A stretch of DNA of 64,000 bases, taken from contig NC_088310.1 of assembly GCF_910592395.1 (NCBI RefSeq), forward strand, positions 28,351,491 to 28,415,490, read 5' to 3'. The notes beneath the pieces are model-generated. The model was not told the origin of the DNA. It searched no databases and worked only from the letters and a program-made list of their open reading frames with translations. How positions within the stretch are numbered: position 1 is the first letter of the stretch; each line of letters begins with the position of its first letter. Below, in pieces: positions 1 through 13,100 of the stretch. Position numbers and translations under genes: made by a program. The stretch is from Lineus longissimus (lineage: Eukaryota > Nemertea > Pilidiophora > Heteronemertea > Lineidae).

Positions 1-313
1 GATTACAGTGCCTAATTGAATGAAGACATTCTTTTGTTGAAAATCCTACCAGTACTTGTGTGCTACAAGGATCTACCACCTCTAAGAACCAGCATGTCAG
101 AAGTTTCCAAACTTTTGGTCTCTTCTCAATTTGTGACAGTCACTTATTTTGCCATATAATTACTCCAGCAATCCTTTACACAGCTTTTTAGGTCTGATGG
201 TGTTTTTGTGTCCTCAAGTCATTTGCCATGTCTGTTGTTGAATAGCAGAGAAGATGAGGTGAGTCCTGCGTGGACAGAATATTGAATGAATACAATCTCT
301 ATTCTCTTTCCAG

Positions 314-398
314 GGAAGCTGATCGGGATGGCGATGGTAGAGTGAGTGTCAAGGACTTTGAATTCATGATGCGATACAACGAAGATGCCAATTCCTGA
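314..398 (+). CDS. EF-hand protein, last coding exon (partial gene)
   Basis: The exon follows a CTCTTTCCAG acceptor ending at 313 and is read in phase 1; the stop is TGA at 396-398. The peptide contains a canonical 12-residue EF-hand loop, DRDGDGRVSVKD, with Asp rather than Glu at position 12. It is followed by FEFMMRYN and a short tail ending EDANS. An EADRDGDG loop start is typical of the last EF-hand of centrin/calmodulin-like proteins, so a calcium-binding role is expected. Upstream exons lie outside the window, so the exact family member cannot be named. An AATAAA lies 466 bp downstream at 864-869. Confidence 0.75.
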
Positions 399-863
399 TG
401 TCTTTCCGACATGGACCCAGCAGCTGGACTGCTCCAAGGGCAAGAAATGACAGCTGGACTGTGAGTGTTTGCATGCATGAAAAGTGTTGAGGACTTGGCG
501 CCAATCTCTGGCATAGACTTGCATTGCTGGCACATTCAGATCTGATGTATCTGTTGTGTGGCATCACAGGTCAAGATGGCTTTTCATGTAAGAGTACCAC
601 ACTCGATGAACTGACCTCTGAGAGCCAGCTTCTTGTCCTCAGTGTAACACAGAACTTGTGTCCTATGGGAAAGTTCTGTCCTGAACATGCCAGGCATTAT
701 AATAGGGGAGTTTAGTCTCATTGTTCAACACTTGTTACCAGTCATTTGAAAGATTTTGGTATGGGCTGCCTTCAGTCATGTCAGTTTTGGTGGTTTTGTA
801 AAGAAAGATGCATGTTTGAGGAGTTAAATTGTCCAGAAAAGTATTTGTTTGGTTTTTATTCCC

Positions 864-869
864 AATAAA
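864..869 (+). terminator. Poly(A) signal of the EF-hand gene
   Basis: Perfect AATAAA about 470 bp after the EF-hand stop codon. Nothing in 399-860 looks coding, which is consistent with a 3' UTR ending just after this hexamer. Confidence 0.55.
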
Positions 870-1127
870 ACACTATAAAATACTTGTGTATTTAACTTCG
901 TTTCTGTGGAGGATGAATGTTCTCCACTCCCTGCTCCATTGCTGTATTATTCAGCAACAGCCCGTGGCACTTGTCTTCTTTACCATACCATGGCTTGGGT
1001 GACATCTTGGCCCATGGTACTGTCAAAGTGTTTCACCAATGCAACAATCACTATGTTTGTATACTAGACAATGTCATACAATGTCAAAACAGGAGGTGGA
1101 CCTTTTTGCCTATGGCTTTATTACATA

Positions 1128-1133
1128 AGTTTG
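1128..1133 (-). terminator. Candidate poly(A) signal of the ankyrin-CARD gene
   Basis: AATAAA on the minus strand (TTTATT on the plus strand) about 515 bp after the stop at 1648. The stretch between shows no supported coding signal and is read as 3' UTR. Other hexamers are possible. Confidence 0.35.
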
Positions 1134-1647
1134 TGTACATAAATTTCAATACTTTAGTGTTGATACCTGAACGTAGCTTTCACAAGCAGATCGTCTTCAT
1201 TCTTATGTTTGTAACAGGTATTGACAATGTGCTCTCTCAGTGTAACAAGTAGGTAGATACAATAATTAAATACAACATTGTCCAGTAGATAAAGTTTTTG
1301 GCAAGTGTGAAATGGGTCATCCAGTCGACCTGGAACATGCACATTACTGAACTACGCGATGATACATCGACAATCTTAAATGGCTTATTTACAACAGACT
1401 CTGGATTATGAATTGTAAATTGCAAGGACTATGCAGAGATAATAAAACCGTCAAACTTCTCATAAAATAAGATTAACATTCTCCAACAACTAACAGATAG
1501 TTACAAACAACACAGTATTTCCAACATTATTGAAAAACATTTGCCTTTACAAGAACAGTTCTGCAAGTTAGTTGGAAGGCATGCCTAATCCCCAGGAAGC
1601 TGGGGGATTGATTCTCCATGGGGCTGTGGTGGCCATGAGCCATGTTG

Positions 1648-4600
1648 TTATTGTGAGCCACAGTCACTATTGTTCATATCACTGCCACAGGAATTCAAAT
1701 CGTCTGCCCCTGCATTCTCCATTGTCTCCATCATGATACAAAACGCCGGGAAGGCGTACCTTCCGCACCTTGGCAACATCTCCACGATCTTCTCAATCCT
1801 CTCAAGATCACTTGGGCACTCCAGGAAATCCGTTACCATGCCTTTATTTATAATCCTGGAAAATTAGGTAAATAACGGTGTAATCAGATTTTATCAAACA
1901 CTGTTCTTACAATTCAGTTGGCTTTGTGAGTGCTTGAGTGGAGTGCATCAAAAACTATCACAAACTGGACATCTCATATTTACAGTTTTGATTTTATTGA
2001 TCAACCTTGGACTAGAGTGCACATTAGAGTGGTATGAAAAGCCATACCCCTGGTAACTTCACACTTACAGTACACCCACAAACAGTCCTGAATGGACTCT
2101 TCCAATGAGTGACCTTTATAACTTGTAGAGTCCTCTTCGGAAGTGGGGGTGAAAATGACTGTAACTCCTTGACTTACCTGAAAGAAAGTAGCCTTTTCAC
2201 AATGTCAATGGTCGCAGAAGTTGACTTCATCATGGTTTTTATGAGGCTGTTATGGTTTAGGCGAAGGAATTCGCGATGTTCATCCAGGATTGGTCGCCCA
2301 GTCTGTGGTTTTGTTATAACAGCTGCCTGGTCACTGAGAACCATCTCTATTTCAACCATGTTTCTGAAAGAAATCAATTGGTATAATCTTAAAATCTGTC
2401 AAATGCTTATGGATGCTATCTGAAGTTCTCTTATAGTAGAAGACCTGACCTGGTGTGTGCATGCGTAACCGGATACAAACACTAAAAAATGTGTTCTTCA
2501 AATAAGGACGGCCTTTAATGAAACATGATTAACCATATTGGTATTCAGGATGTGCACTTACTTCATTAGATCGAGTATGTATGTCTGGCCTGTCTGAGCG
2601 ATTGCCTTGCAGAAGACAGGGAATGCTTGCCTGCCCCTGTGGATGAGGATATCAATCATCTTCTCACATTGTTTTGGTCTTCCTCGCTCTTCTCCCACGT
2701 CTGCCACGTCATTTTGATCAAAGATCCTGCACAAGAAAGGGAAGACGTCAAATCATGAGAGTCTGCAAAGTAGTCTTGCCAACGCCAATGGGTTTGTCTC
2801 AAGGATGTGTCCCCAGGGCTTCAGATGCATTAGGCTGGGCTGTATTATTTGTTCCAATTCTAATGAAAACAAAAAGTAGAAGATCTGAAGAATGGCAAAA
2901 TGCACTCATTCAGGCTTGGACCTCGACTCGATAAGGGTTTGATGTGACCTTTATCCAAGCTAATCTGCTCCCCCTCTGATATCTTGTGGCCATCCCTATG
3001 TGAAGTAAGGTTACTTACCCTCCAGCCACAAGAACTTCTATGATTCCTTTGGGTACCACTTCATCAATCAGGATGAGTCTATTTTTCTTTAAGATATTGC
3101 GATGTTCTGATGGCATTGGAAAGTCTTTTGGCAGATTTTTCTTAAGCAGAGCCATCAGGTTTCCAATTGCAGCATCAAATGTTTTCACATCTCGCTTCCC
3201 CAATATCGGGTCTCTTTTGACAGTTTTATTCAGGGCTGTCAACATATCGATAACCTTCATGAATGGCACATGGCGGGTCGGCTTACTCTGCTCCATCATT
3301 GCTATTATCTCTGGAACTACTCCAGGTTTAGCGGTGGCTAAGTAATACGCATTTTGGCCCTTGATATCGTAACTGCTGAAAGGGTCTGCTCCTGCCTTTA
3401 ATAACATCTCTGCCACCTTGATGCAGTTGAACTGGATGGCGATTTGCAGCGGAGTTGTACCTTCGTTGTTTTGTATATCGACATCGCTGATTCTGTCGAG
3501 GATTCGCTGATATGTGTCACTGGTGATGCCTGATCCCAGAGATATGTTGGTAAGGGGGTGGTCATAATCCTTGGCAAACTCTGTGGTTGTACTGGTTATA
3601 TACGCATAATCTTCACAAAGACCCTTCTTTCTTGTCTCATCTTTTGATGCCATATGCAGGGCGGTGTCCCCTTGCATGTCTGGGATGTTGGGATCGGCAT
3701 TCCTGTCCAACATCAAGTTGATTGCCCCATCAAAGCCCCTGTCCGCTGCGTAGTGTAGAGGTGTTTGGCCAACCTTGTTCTTCAGTAAGAGACACTCATG
3801 TGAAGCCGCTCCGACCAGTAACTCAAGTATATCTGCATGTTTACAGATGTGCAGGGGTGTGTTCCCAAATCTATCTTTTATGTCTAATCTACATTTGCCT
3901 TTCAGTAGCATGTCTACATATGTCGCCTGCAGTGGTCCGGGAACACTGAGTGCCAAATGCAGTGCTGTCTCATTCTTATCATCGGAAGTTTTATTCAAAT
4001 CGCAACCAGCATTAATGAGTGTTTGTGCAACCTCAGGTTTGTCAGTGAATTGTATGGCCATGTGAAGGGCTGTGTAGCCTGGACTAACAGCACTTCCCGC
4101 CTCACGATCCAACTTGACTTTTGCTGTCTTGATCAAGAACTGTACCTGATGAATGCTGCCTTCCATTGTGGCAGCATGGATGGCAGCATTACCGTCGAGT
4201 CCAAGTTTATCTACATCACAACCAGCAGTGGATAATAACTTGGCTACTTCGAGTTCCGCTGACCCTGAAGACTGCATGGCAGACATCATAGCCTCAAGGA
4301 AAGGTGATTCGTTGGATTCAGTATCAATGTCAACATTGCAGCCTGCCTCAATCAACGTCTTGGCACAGTCAACATTACCTTCTCTGGCGGCAATCTGGAT
4401 TGGGGCAAGATCCCTGGAATCGGTCTTGTCCACATCAAACCCCGCTGTAACCAACTCCTGTAAGCAGAGTGGATGGTTTCCCTCCACAAGATTTGCCACA
4501 GCAGCTGCAGAGTCTGTCTTGGGGTTGTCGAGGACATCGTGCTTCTTTAAAACTCGGATCAACTCCGGATTTCCCTGCTTCACAGCATCAAGCAGCATGT

Positions 4601-5113
4601 GGCTTTTATCTTCACTGTCAGGGATTTTGGTCGCATGAGTGAGAATAGTGTCGAGTGCATCTGGGTTGTCCTGTTCGACTGCCCCTTTCATCAAATGAAT
4701 GGGCTGTGTTTCAACAACTTCTTTCATGAGACTCATGGTCTGCTTTGATGGGTGATTAAGCTTTTTTGCTTGGCCAAGACTATTTATCACCTGAAAAATT
4801 AAAGTGGATGTTGAAAGGCTTCATTTCTTAGTTTCCATTATACGGGAGCAATAGGGGATAATAATGGATCGCCAGTGCAAACTGACTCACAGGTTAAAAG
4901 CCATCGAAAATTTGATGGTTTGACAGGCCAGGATAGGTCTTTTTCGCTGTGCAAGCATTTCTCCCTGGGTACGTCTCGGAAAAAGTTATGAGCATGTAGA
5001 AAGTATCTTTTTAAAGGGAAAAAGGCTGAAAACCTTACCTGTACATTACTGATGCTGTTTGTCGGTTCAAGGGCACTTGCCAAAGAATTCCTCACTTCAC
5101 CTTCCATTGGCAT
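1648..5113 (-). CDS. Ankyrin-repeat protein with two C-terminal CARD domains
   Basis: Five coding exons with consistent phases: 5113-5039, 4790-3019, 2726-2562, 2363-2178 and 1855-1648 (2,406 nt, 801 aa). The large second exon encodes about 11 ankyrin repeats (roughly residues 50-515; motifs such as GNTPLHIC, GQTPLHYAA, GTTPLQIA). Two CARDs follow. CARD1 (about 580-670) starts SEHRNILKKNR and ends RGRQAFPVFCKAI. CARD2 (about 695-785) starts DEHREFLRLNHNSL and ends CGRYAFPAFCIMM. CARDs mediate homotypic assembly in apoptosis and innate immune signalling, and ankyrin repeats bind proteins, so a cytosolic adaptor or sensor is inferred. No kinase, NACHT or caspase domain is seen. The first ATG (5113) follows a possible acceptor, so an upstream non-coding or short coding exon may exist. 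I know no standard symbol for this architecture. Confidence 0.85.
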
Positions 5114-8097
5114 TGTGGACGATTTCCTGTCAATAAAACCCTAGGCTCTTTACATCTATCTGATGGGACAGTAAGCTGTAGTTCATTGTATCTGGTGTCT
5201 ATGCTAGGGCAACTAAAAGACCCGGCACAGGTGGCCAGTAGCCAGGAAGGGCATTACTTGGTCAACTTTAAGGTGATCTCGGGGATAGGGATGACGTTTC
5301 TAGGTATAAATCATACCTAGAATCAAGGACTGCCTTAGGGAGTGTTATCTTGATTCTTCAGGCTGGTTATTGAAGAGTCGATCGAGGACTCCAATTGTCC
5401 TCTTCCAGAGACTTGTGTTCCTGAAGTCTCCATTTCAGAATTGCCCCTTTTGTACACTTTAAGGATTGGACGTTCAACATCAAGCAGGAAATAAGTGGCT
5501 GAGGTGGAGACAGAGATGTTAAGGTGGCTTTCATAGAAACTAAAACAAAGTCATCAAGAATTTTTTTCAAACGGAATTCCACAACGCTGTCCTCTTCTAT
5601 ACTTACGTGATTTGTTTCAAAGAGAGATAAAAGCCGGATTGATATAAATCGACCAACAACTGCTTTCTGGACTGTTCTCTATTCTGTCCCTTGTTAAAGT
5701 GGCAGCTTGATATGACTGGGGGTACCAATAAGCTCAGTTTGGGCTCCCAGACAGGTGTGATTATGACGCATGGCAGTTTTAGCAAGTTGTTCGGCCTTCA
5801 CACCTATCCTGGGGTGTTTGGTCATGTAACATTATGACCTCCCTGGCAGGTATAATGGTTTTTACTGCCAAGTTAGTGACTTGGTTTTACTTTCACAGCA
5901 AGAATTGTACGCAATCATTGTTCAATTCCTGCACTTCAGAATGACCTCACTGCGAAAGATTGGATGTCATTATTTACAAATGTGGCATCGGGTGATCGTT
6001 GACTCTTCTCATAAGCTTCCTTTGGTAAAAGATATTTGTACTTCAGATGTCAGGTTGTGTTTCCAAATATGGCATGTGTATTGTGTGCATTCATCACATG
6101 ACTAGGGTGTAGCGTTCCAATAATTCCATTCTGTTCTATCAGTAGAAGTAGAATTGTTTTCTATACCACATGTGATGAAGTGATGAAGTTTGAAATGACA
6201 TTTTTATGCCACCTTCCAAGTATTAGTCATACACGTGGAGTTACCATAACTACACAGCCATTTGACCAAGTATGGCGTTAATTTTATTATCACAACCCCC
6301 CTCAAAGAACACTTTCCCTCAATGTTGACACTAAAGTGTTGGTTTACACTCCTTCACTTGAATTCTTCCGATCACAGCTTGGTAAAAATGTTGACTAGTT
6401 CCTTGCCAGATGGGATGATGAGATATAATGTGAAGCGGTGTAACGGAAAATGCAGTCCGAGGACAGTGGAGTGCCTTGAGATAATGCTGGGTCAGCAATG
6501 ATGGCTGATTTGTTGCCCCCCCCCCCCGGAACGTGTCCTCTATTGGAAACTCTTGCTTATCAGTGCTGGAGCTGCACTTTCTTGAGACACTCCTTACATA
6601 TTGCCATGTTGTCCTGTGAGCCACTGAACATCATTATAGATAAGATCATGGCCAGTCATGTCCAGGATCAATGGCCCACTAAAGATGATCTAGAAAACCA
6701 TGTGACTTGTTGTTGTCTTGTTGTTGATCCGGGTCATGAATACACTCATATATCCTATGATAATAAGATCAGCATTGTATGCTCATTAGAGAATACAATA
6801 ATTCTCTTGTAAAATAGGCCATAACATACATTTTCAAGACTATAGGGACATCGGTTTCAACTATAGCAAGAGTGGCAGCTCTTGTCTTGAGCTGAGCCAG
6901 CTGGTCAAAGGGTCTACTGGTGCTCAAACATTGCAATGGATAAAACTCGATGACAATTGGTGCCTTGTGTCTTCTTACACCACATCCCTAGGAGAAACTT
7001 CAACAGAAACCTTGAGGATATCTGAACAAGGTCAAGATGCCCTGCCGTATGAACTGGAGGAATGTGGTAACCTTCCTAGTTATTGGTGTGGTGACTATTA
7101 TTATTGTGTACTTGTTGGGGACAAGAAGTAACCACAAGTTGAACATATTTCTACCAGAAAAAACAAAGGACGCTTCTGAGGAATGATTTATTTGAGATTA
7201 GTGGAAAACATTCACACTACAAAAGCTAAGGAGTAAGGTGTGCAGGCCAATACAGAAAACAGAGTTGACTTGACTAAGGCCGCTTCCCTCCGGTCTCTGG
7301 CAAAATGAACAGTACGTAGCCCTGAGGGAATGAAGCAAGACAGGAAAAGCACAGTGTATTCTTCAAGTACCGGTAGGTATACACATGATGGTATCATTGT
7401 CAAGAAAGAGAGGGACAATAACCTTGAGACGACGATTGAGGGGGACTATGTCACAACCATGTCCCCGATCAGTTAGGACCTTGCTTTGAAAAAGCACGTG
7501 TTGTGTTTGATGGAACAGGCTCTTGTTTATTCAGTAGGGATTATACCATTGAGACAGAAAATGGACAGGAAGAATCATGATTCAGTATGTTCTATATGCT
7601 GGCGAGATGAAACAGGACAAGACAATGGACACGTCCTCTATGCACTGTCCGACCGAGACAAATGTTCCGGTGTTATCGGTGTATTTTACCAACCTATGCA
7701 AATGAGCTGAACATTGGCCTCCAAAAGGCCACGTACCAGTGTGGATTACCATTCACATATTCCATTGGTATGAATGGTGTTGAAATGAAAAGGACAAAAA
7801 CAGCAAGACTTGTCACATTCACGTCTCTCGTCAGATCAGTGTGTACTAGTGAAAAGTGGAAAAGGATACCGAGTCAGTCAGTAGATTTCCTACGGTGAAG
7901 ATACCTCCATATTGGGATAACTGAAGAGGTAAAACAAGACTTGGAAGCATATTGCATCCATATTTGGACTTGAGCAGGTTTACTGCCTTTCTTGCGACAA
8001 ATGATTCACATCCACCAAAAGATCATAGACTGTATACATGTACAGAGCTGTTTTCACACTTAGTTAATAAAGCAACATTCTATTTCAATTAAAGTAA
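5114..8097. other. Intergenic region without a supportable gene
   Basis: About 3 kb between the start of the ankyrin-CARD gene and the 3' end of neudesin. The open frames are short, have no convincing splice partners and resemble no family I know. A run of about 13 C lies near 6517-6530. Part of the region must hold the ankyrin-CARD promoter and perhaps a 5' untranslated exon. Confidence 0.5.
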
Positions 8098-8103
8098 TTT
8101 ATT
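8098..8103 (-). terminator. Poly(A) signal of neudesin
   Basis: TTTATT on the plus strand gives AATAAA on the minus strand, about 313 bp after the neudesin stop codon at 8416. No coding signal lies between them. Confidence 0.5.
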
Positions 8104-8415
8104 GTAAAAGTTACATTTTTATAAATTTTCTGAAAAAACATGATACTGGCTAGGTGTTAAAGACAACAAGTACAAAAATTTACAGCAGTATTTACACCTG
8201 TTACAGAGGAACCTTCTGTTGGCAAGACACCTTCTTAACCAGGACAGTAACAGCAACTCGGCCCCTATTACTAACAGATTTAGTTTGGCATTTACTAAAT
8301 CAAAAATTAATAAATATATTGCGGGAGTGTCCCATAACAACCAGTTCTTATGAAACAAACCAATCTTAGTCAATTATGGATGGAAGACTTAATGATATCT
8401 AACTGAGCCAGGCTG

Positions 8416-9948
<1,533 letters not shown>

Positions 9949-10114
9949 CTTTCGGCTTGTGTCATCTCGATTTCTATTGGCTACTTGAAAGAAATTGACC
10001 AATCACGAACCTCGATACATTCTATGATGGAAATAACGGGGTGGGGACCAAATTGTGGACGACGATCGTTTCCGCAAAGGAAGATTTTATTCTGAAAATC
10101 ATCCAACATCAGCC
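9949..10114. promoter_or_regulatory. Bidirectional promoter, NENF/ACTR2, with two opposed CCAAT boxes
   Basis: Only 166 bp separate the two start codons. ATTGG at 9976-9980 and CCAAT at 9999-10003 are inverted CCAAT boxes, as expected of NF-Y sites in a divergent TATA-less promoter. I see no clear TATA box. Transcription start sites are not visible from sequence. Confidence 0.6.
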
Positions 10115-13100
10115 ATGGATGACCAAGGAAATAAAGTCATAGTTTGTGATAATGGCACAGGGGTTAGTATAGATCTATTGTGCATGTTGATTTTTCGACA
10201 AAATGGTCCGATGATCGCAAAGAAACCGGTTTTGGTCCACTGTATTGGTCTGCTGTTTCTGCTTCCTGGTTGGTTCATCGCCATCAAATAGTTGCCCCTG
10301 TCCCTTGGCCTCCACTAAGTCCAATATAACTATGATATCTCTGAAGGTGATGCAGTGGCAATGAAGTTATCCCGTACATAAGAAAAGACGGTGGCATGCT
10401 GTACTAGAGTAGGGGTAGGTGCACTGTGCAGGACCTGCGACTGTGTTGACGATTCACTCGGAGATCGTGAGATTGACAATTTCGTGAATTTGTCCTAGTC
10501 CTAAATGGGAGTAGTTTCCCGGGAATCCAGGATCCTGATCCTGCCTGTAGGCCACTGGTCAACATCATTGTGTCTTATGAGACTTGAATATTTTCAGGTT
10601 TCTTCATTCATCATTCATGCCCATGGCTCTATCTTTTCAGTTCGTCAAATGTGGATATGCTGGTGCCAACTTTCCAGCGCACACTTTCCCATCGATGGTT
10701 GGGAGACCTATTATCAGGTCACAAACCAAAATTGGAGACATTGAAGTCAAGGTAATGGAGTGTCTCGAGGAATCATGTTACATGGTGCATGAAGCCCAAA
10801 GGACTTTTGTTTTCGTAAAAATGTTTGTATTTAGTTTCTGCAAGGATGATTCCTTGACATTGACAATGAGATGAAAAAGCAATTTGACCTCTAAGAAGTA
10901 CTGAGCAGAATCTTAACTACAAACAATACCACGTCTGTTGCCTAAAGGTAAAACTTCTAAAATTTCAGCAAAATGTTACATGATCCTTCTTATGAATTTG
11001 TTTTTAGGACTTGATGGTTGGAAGTGAATGCAGTGCTCTTCGCCAGATGTTGGAAGTGAAATACCCGATGGATAATGGCATTGTCCGGGATTGGGAAGAC
11101 ATGAAACACGTGTGGAACTATACATTCCAAGAAAAGTTGAAAATTGACCCAAAGCATTGTAAAGTCTTGCTCACTGAACCTCCAATGAATCCAGCAAAAA
11201 ATAGACAGAAAATGGTAGAAGTAAGTATCAAAATCATTGGAGAAGTTTGAGGTATTGCTCTTACGTGATGTCTTGGGCATAGGAGAGGTGTTAAGCTGTG
11301 AAGATGCGCGTTAATGGCCCTGCTATTGTTTCTACTAGGATGAACCTTCTATTTTGACTCAAGGGTGAAATATCAACATATCCTCTAAGAAGTACTGAGT
11401 AGAAACATTTGTCAGTGGTGGCCAAGATGTTTTGTGTGTGTTGACAACTGCACTGGATGTCCAGCAAGGTTCACTTCAGATGATGACATGTAATCTTGTC
11501 TGCATTCTCATCCACAAGACAGTAACTTATGCCCCTTTCCTTTCAGACAATGTTTGAGGAATATGAGTTTCAAGGAATCTATGTTGCAATCCAGGCTGTG
11601 TTAGTTCTTTATGCCCAAGGTATGTATGTTAATTGCACTACAGATGTAGAATTAGCCAAGTGCTGAAATAGTTTCTGTAAGGATGAATCTTCGATATTGA
11701 CAAGATAATGAAAAATCGATTTGTCCTCTAAGAAGTACTGAACAGAAACAACTAATACTCGTTAAGGTTGGACTTTTCGATCAGCTTAATACCATGGCGA
11801 TGTGTGTCTTTTCAGGCCTTCTGACTGGTGTAGTTGTGGACTCTGGTGACGGCGTGACCCACATCTGTCCCGTGTACGAAGGATTTGCTCTTCCTCATCT
11901 CACTAGACGTCTGGATGTTGCTGGCCGAGATATCACCAAGTACCTTATCAAGGTGAGCAAATGTCTTCATCTGAATGTGAATCTTAGGGGATTGTTGATT
12001 CATGCCCTTTAAACCGATAGGAGGCTTTGCATGGACTTAGCTTGTAAAGGGTTAAAATTTAAATTTTAAAAAAATTTCAAGAAAATTTTAAATTTTTTTA
12101 AAAAAATTAGAAATTTTTTTTTAAAAATTAGAAAATTTTTAAAAATTAAAAAAAAAATTATTTGAAAAATGTTTGGAAATTTTTTAATCCTCCAAAGAAA
12201 AATTGTAAAAAATTTCTAGAGAAATTTTTGCAAATCAAGTCCTGAATGTAAAGAGGCATGAAGATTCAGCGGTTTACAATATTCAACATCGTTGTGTTTA
12301 TCTTTTGCAGCTCCTTCTCCTGCGAGGCTATGCTTTCAACCATTCTGCTGACTTCGAGACGGTGCGAATGATAAAAGAAAAGCTTTGTTATGTTGGGTAC
12401 AATATAGAGGAGGAAGAAAAACTAGCCTTAGAAACAACGTTTTTAGTCGAATCTTACACAGTAAGTATCAAGGTTCTTTGAAATGAAAATATTTCTCAAT
12501 AGTTTTGTAAGATTTTCAGGCAGAATTTTGTCAACCAAATCTTCAATGACTTCATTCTAACTTTATGTGACCAAGACTGAAACTCACTATGACTATTGCT
12601 CTCACTACTGCAAGGATGAAACTTCAATTTTGATACAGAATGAAATATCAAATTCTCCTCTAAGAAGTACTGAGCAGACAGTGAGTAGTATGAGATCAAT
12701 TCCAGAATCTGTGGAAGTGTTCATTGTTCAGTTGTGAGTAAGTGGGATGAATGTACTCTTGTTTCTGATCAAACTTGATCCCTCCTCCTGTAGATTAAGG
12801 TTAATCATGTGATCTCCTAAGTATAGAAGTTCATTTTGTTCTTCCAGTTACCAGATGGGAGAGTCATCAAGATTGGCGGAGAGCGCTTCTCAGCCCCTGA
12901 AGCCCTCTTCCAACCTCACCTCCTAAACGTTGAAGGTGTAGGTGTTGCTGAATTGCTCTTCAACACCATCCAATGTGCCGATATTGACACTAGACCGGAG
13001 TTCTACAAACACATCGTCCTGTCGGGAGGGTCAACCATGTACCCAGGTCTCCCGAGCCGACTGGAGAGGGAGCTCAAACAGCTCTACTTGGAGAGGGTGC

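Noticed and set aside
6931-7131. 66-codon plus-strand frame (NWCLVSSYTTSLGETSTE)
   Set aside because: No family resemblance, no clear splice sites, and composition not distinct from surrounding intergenic DNA.
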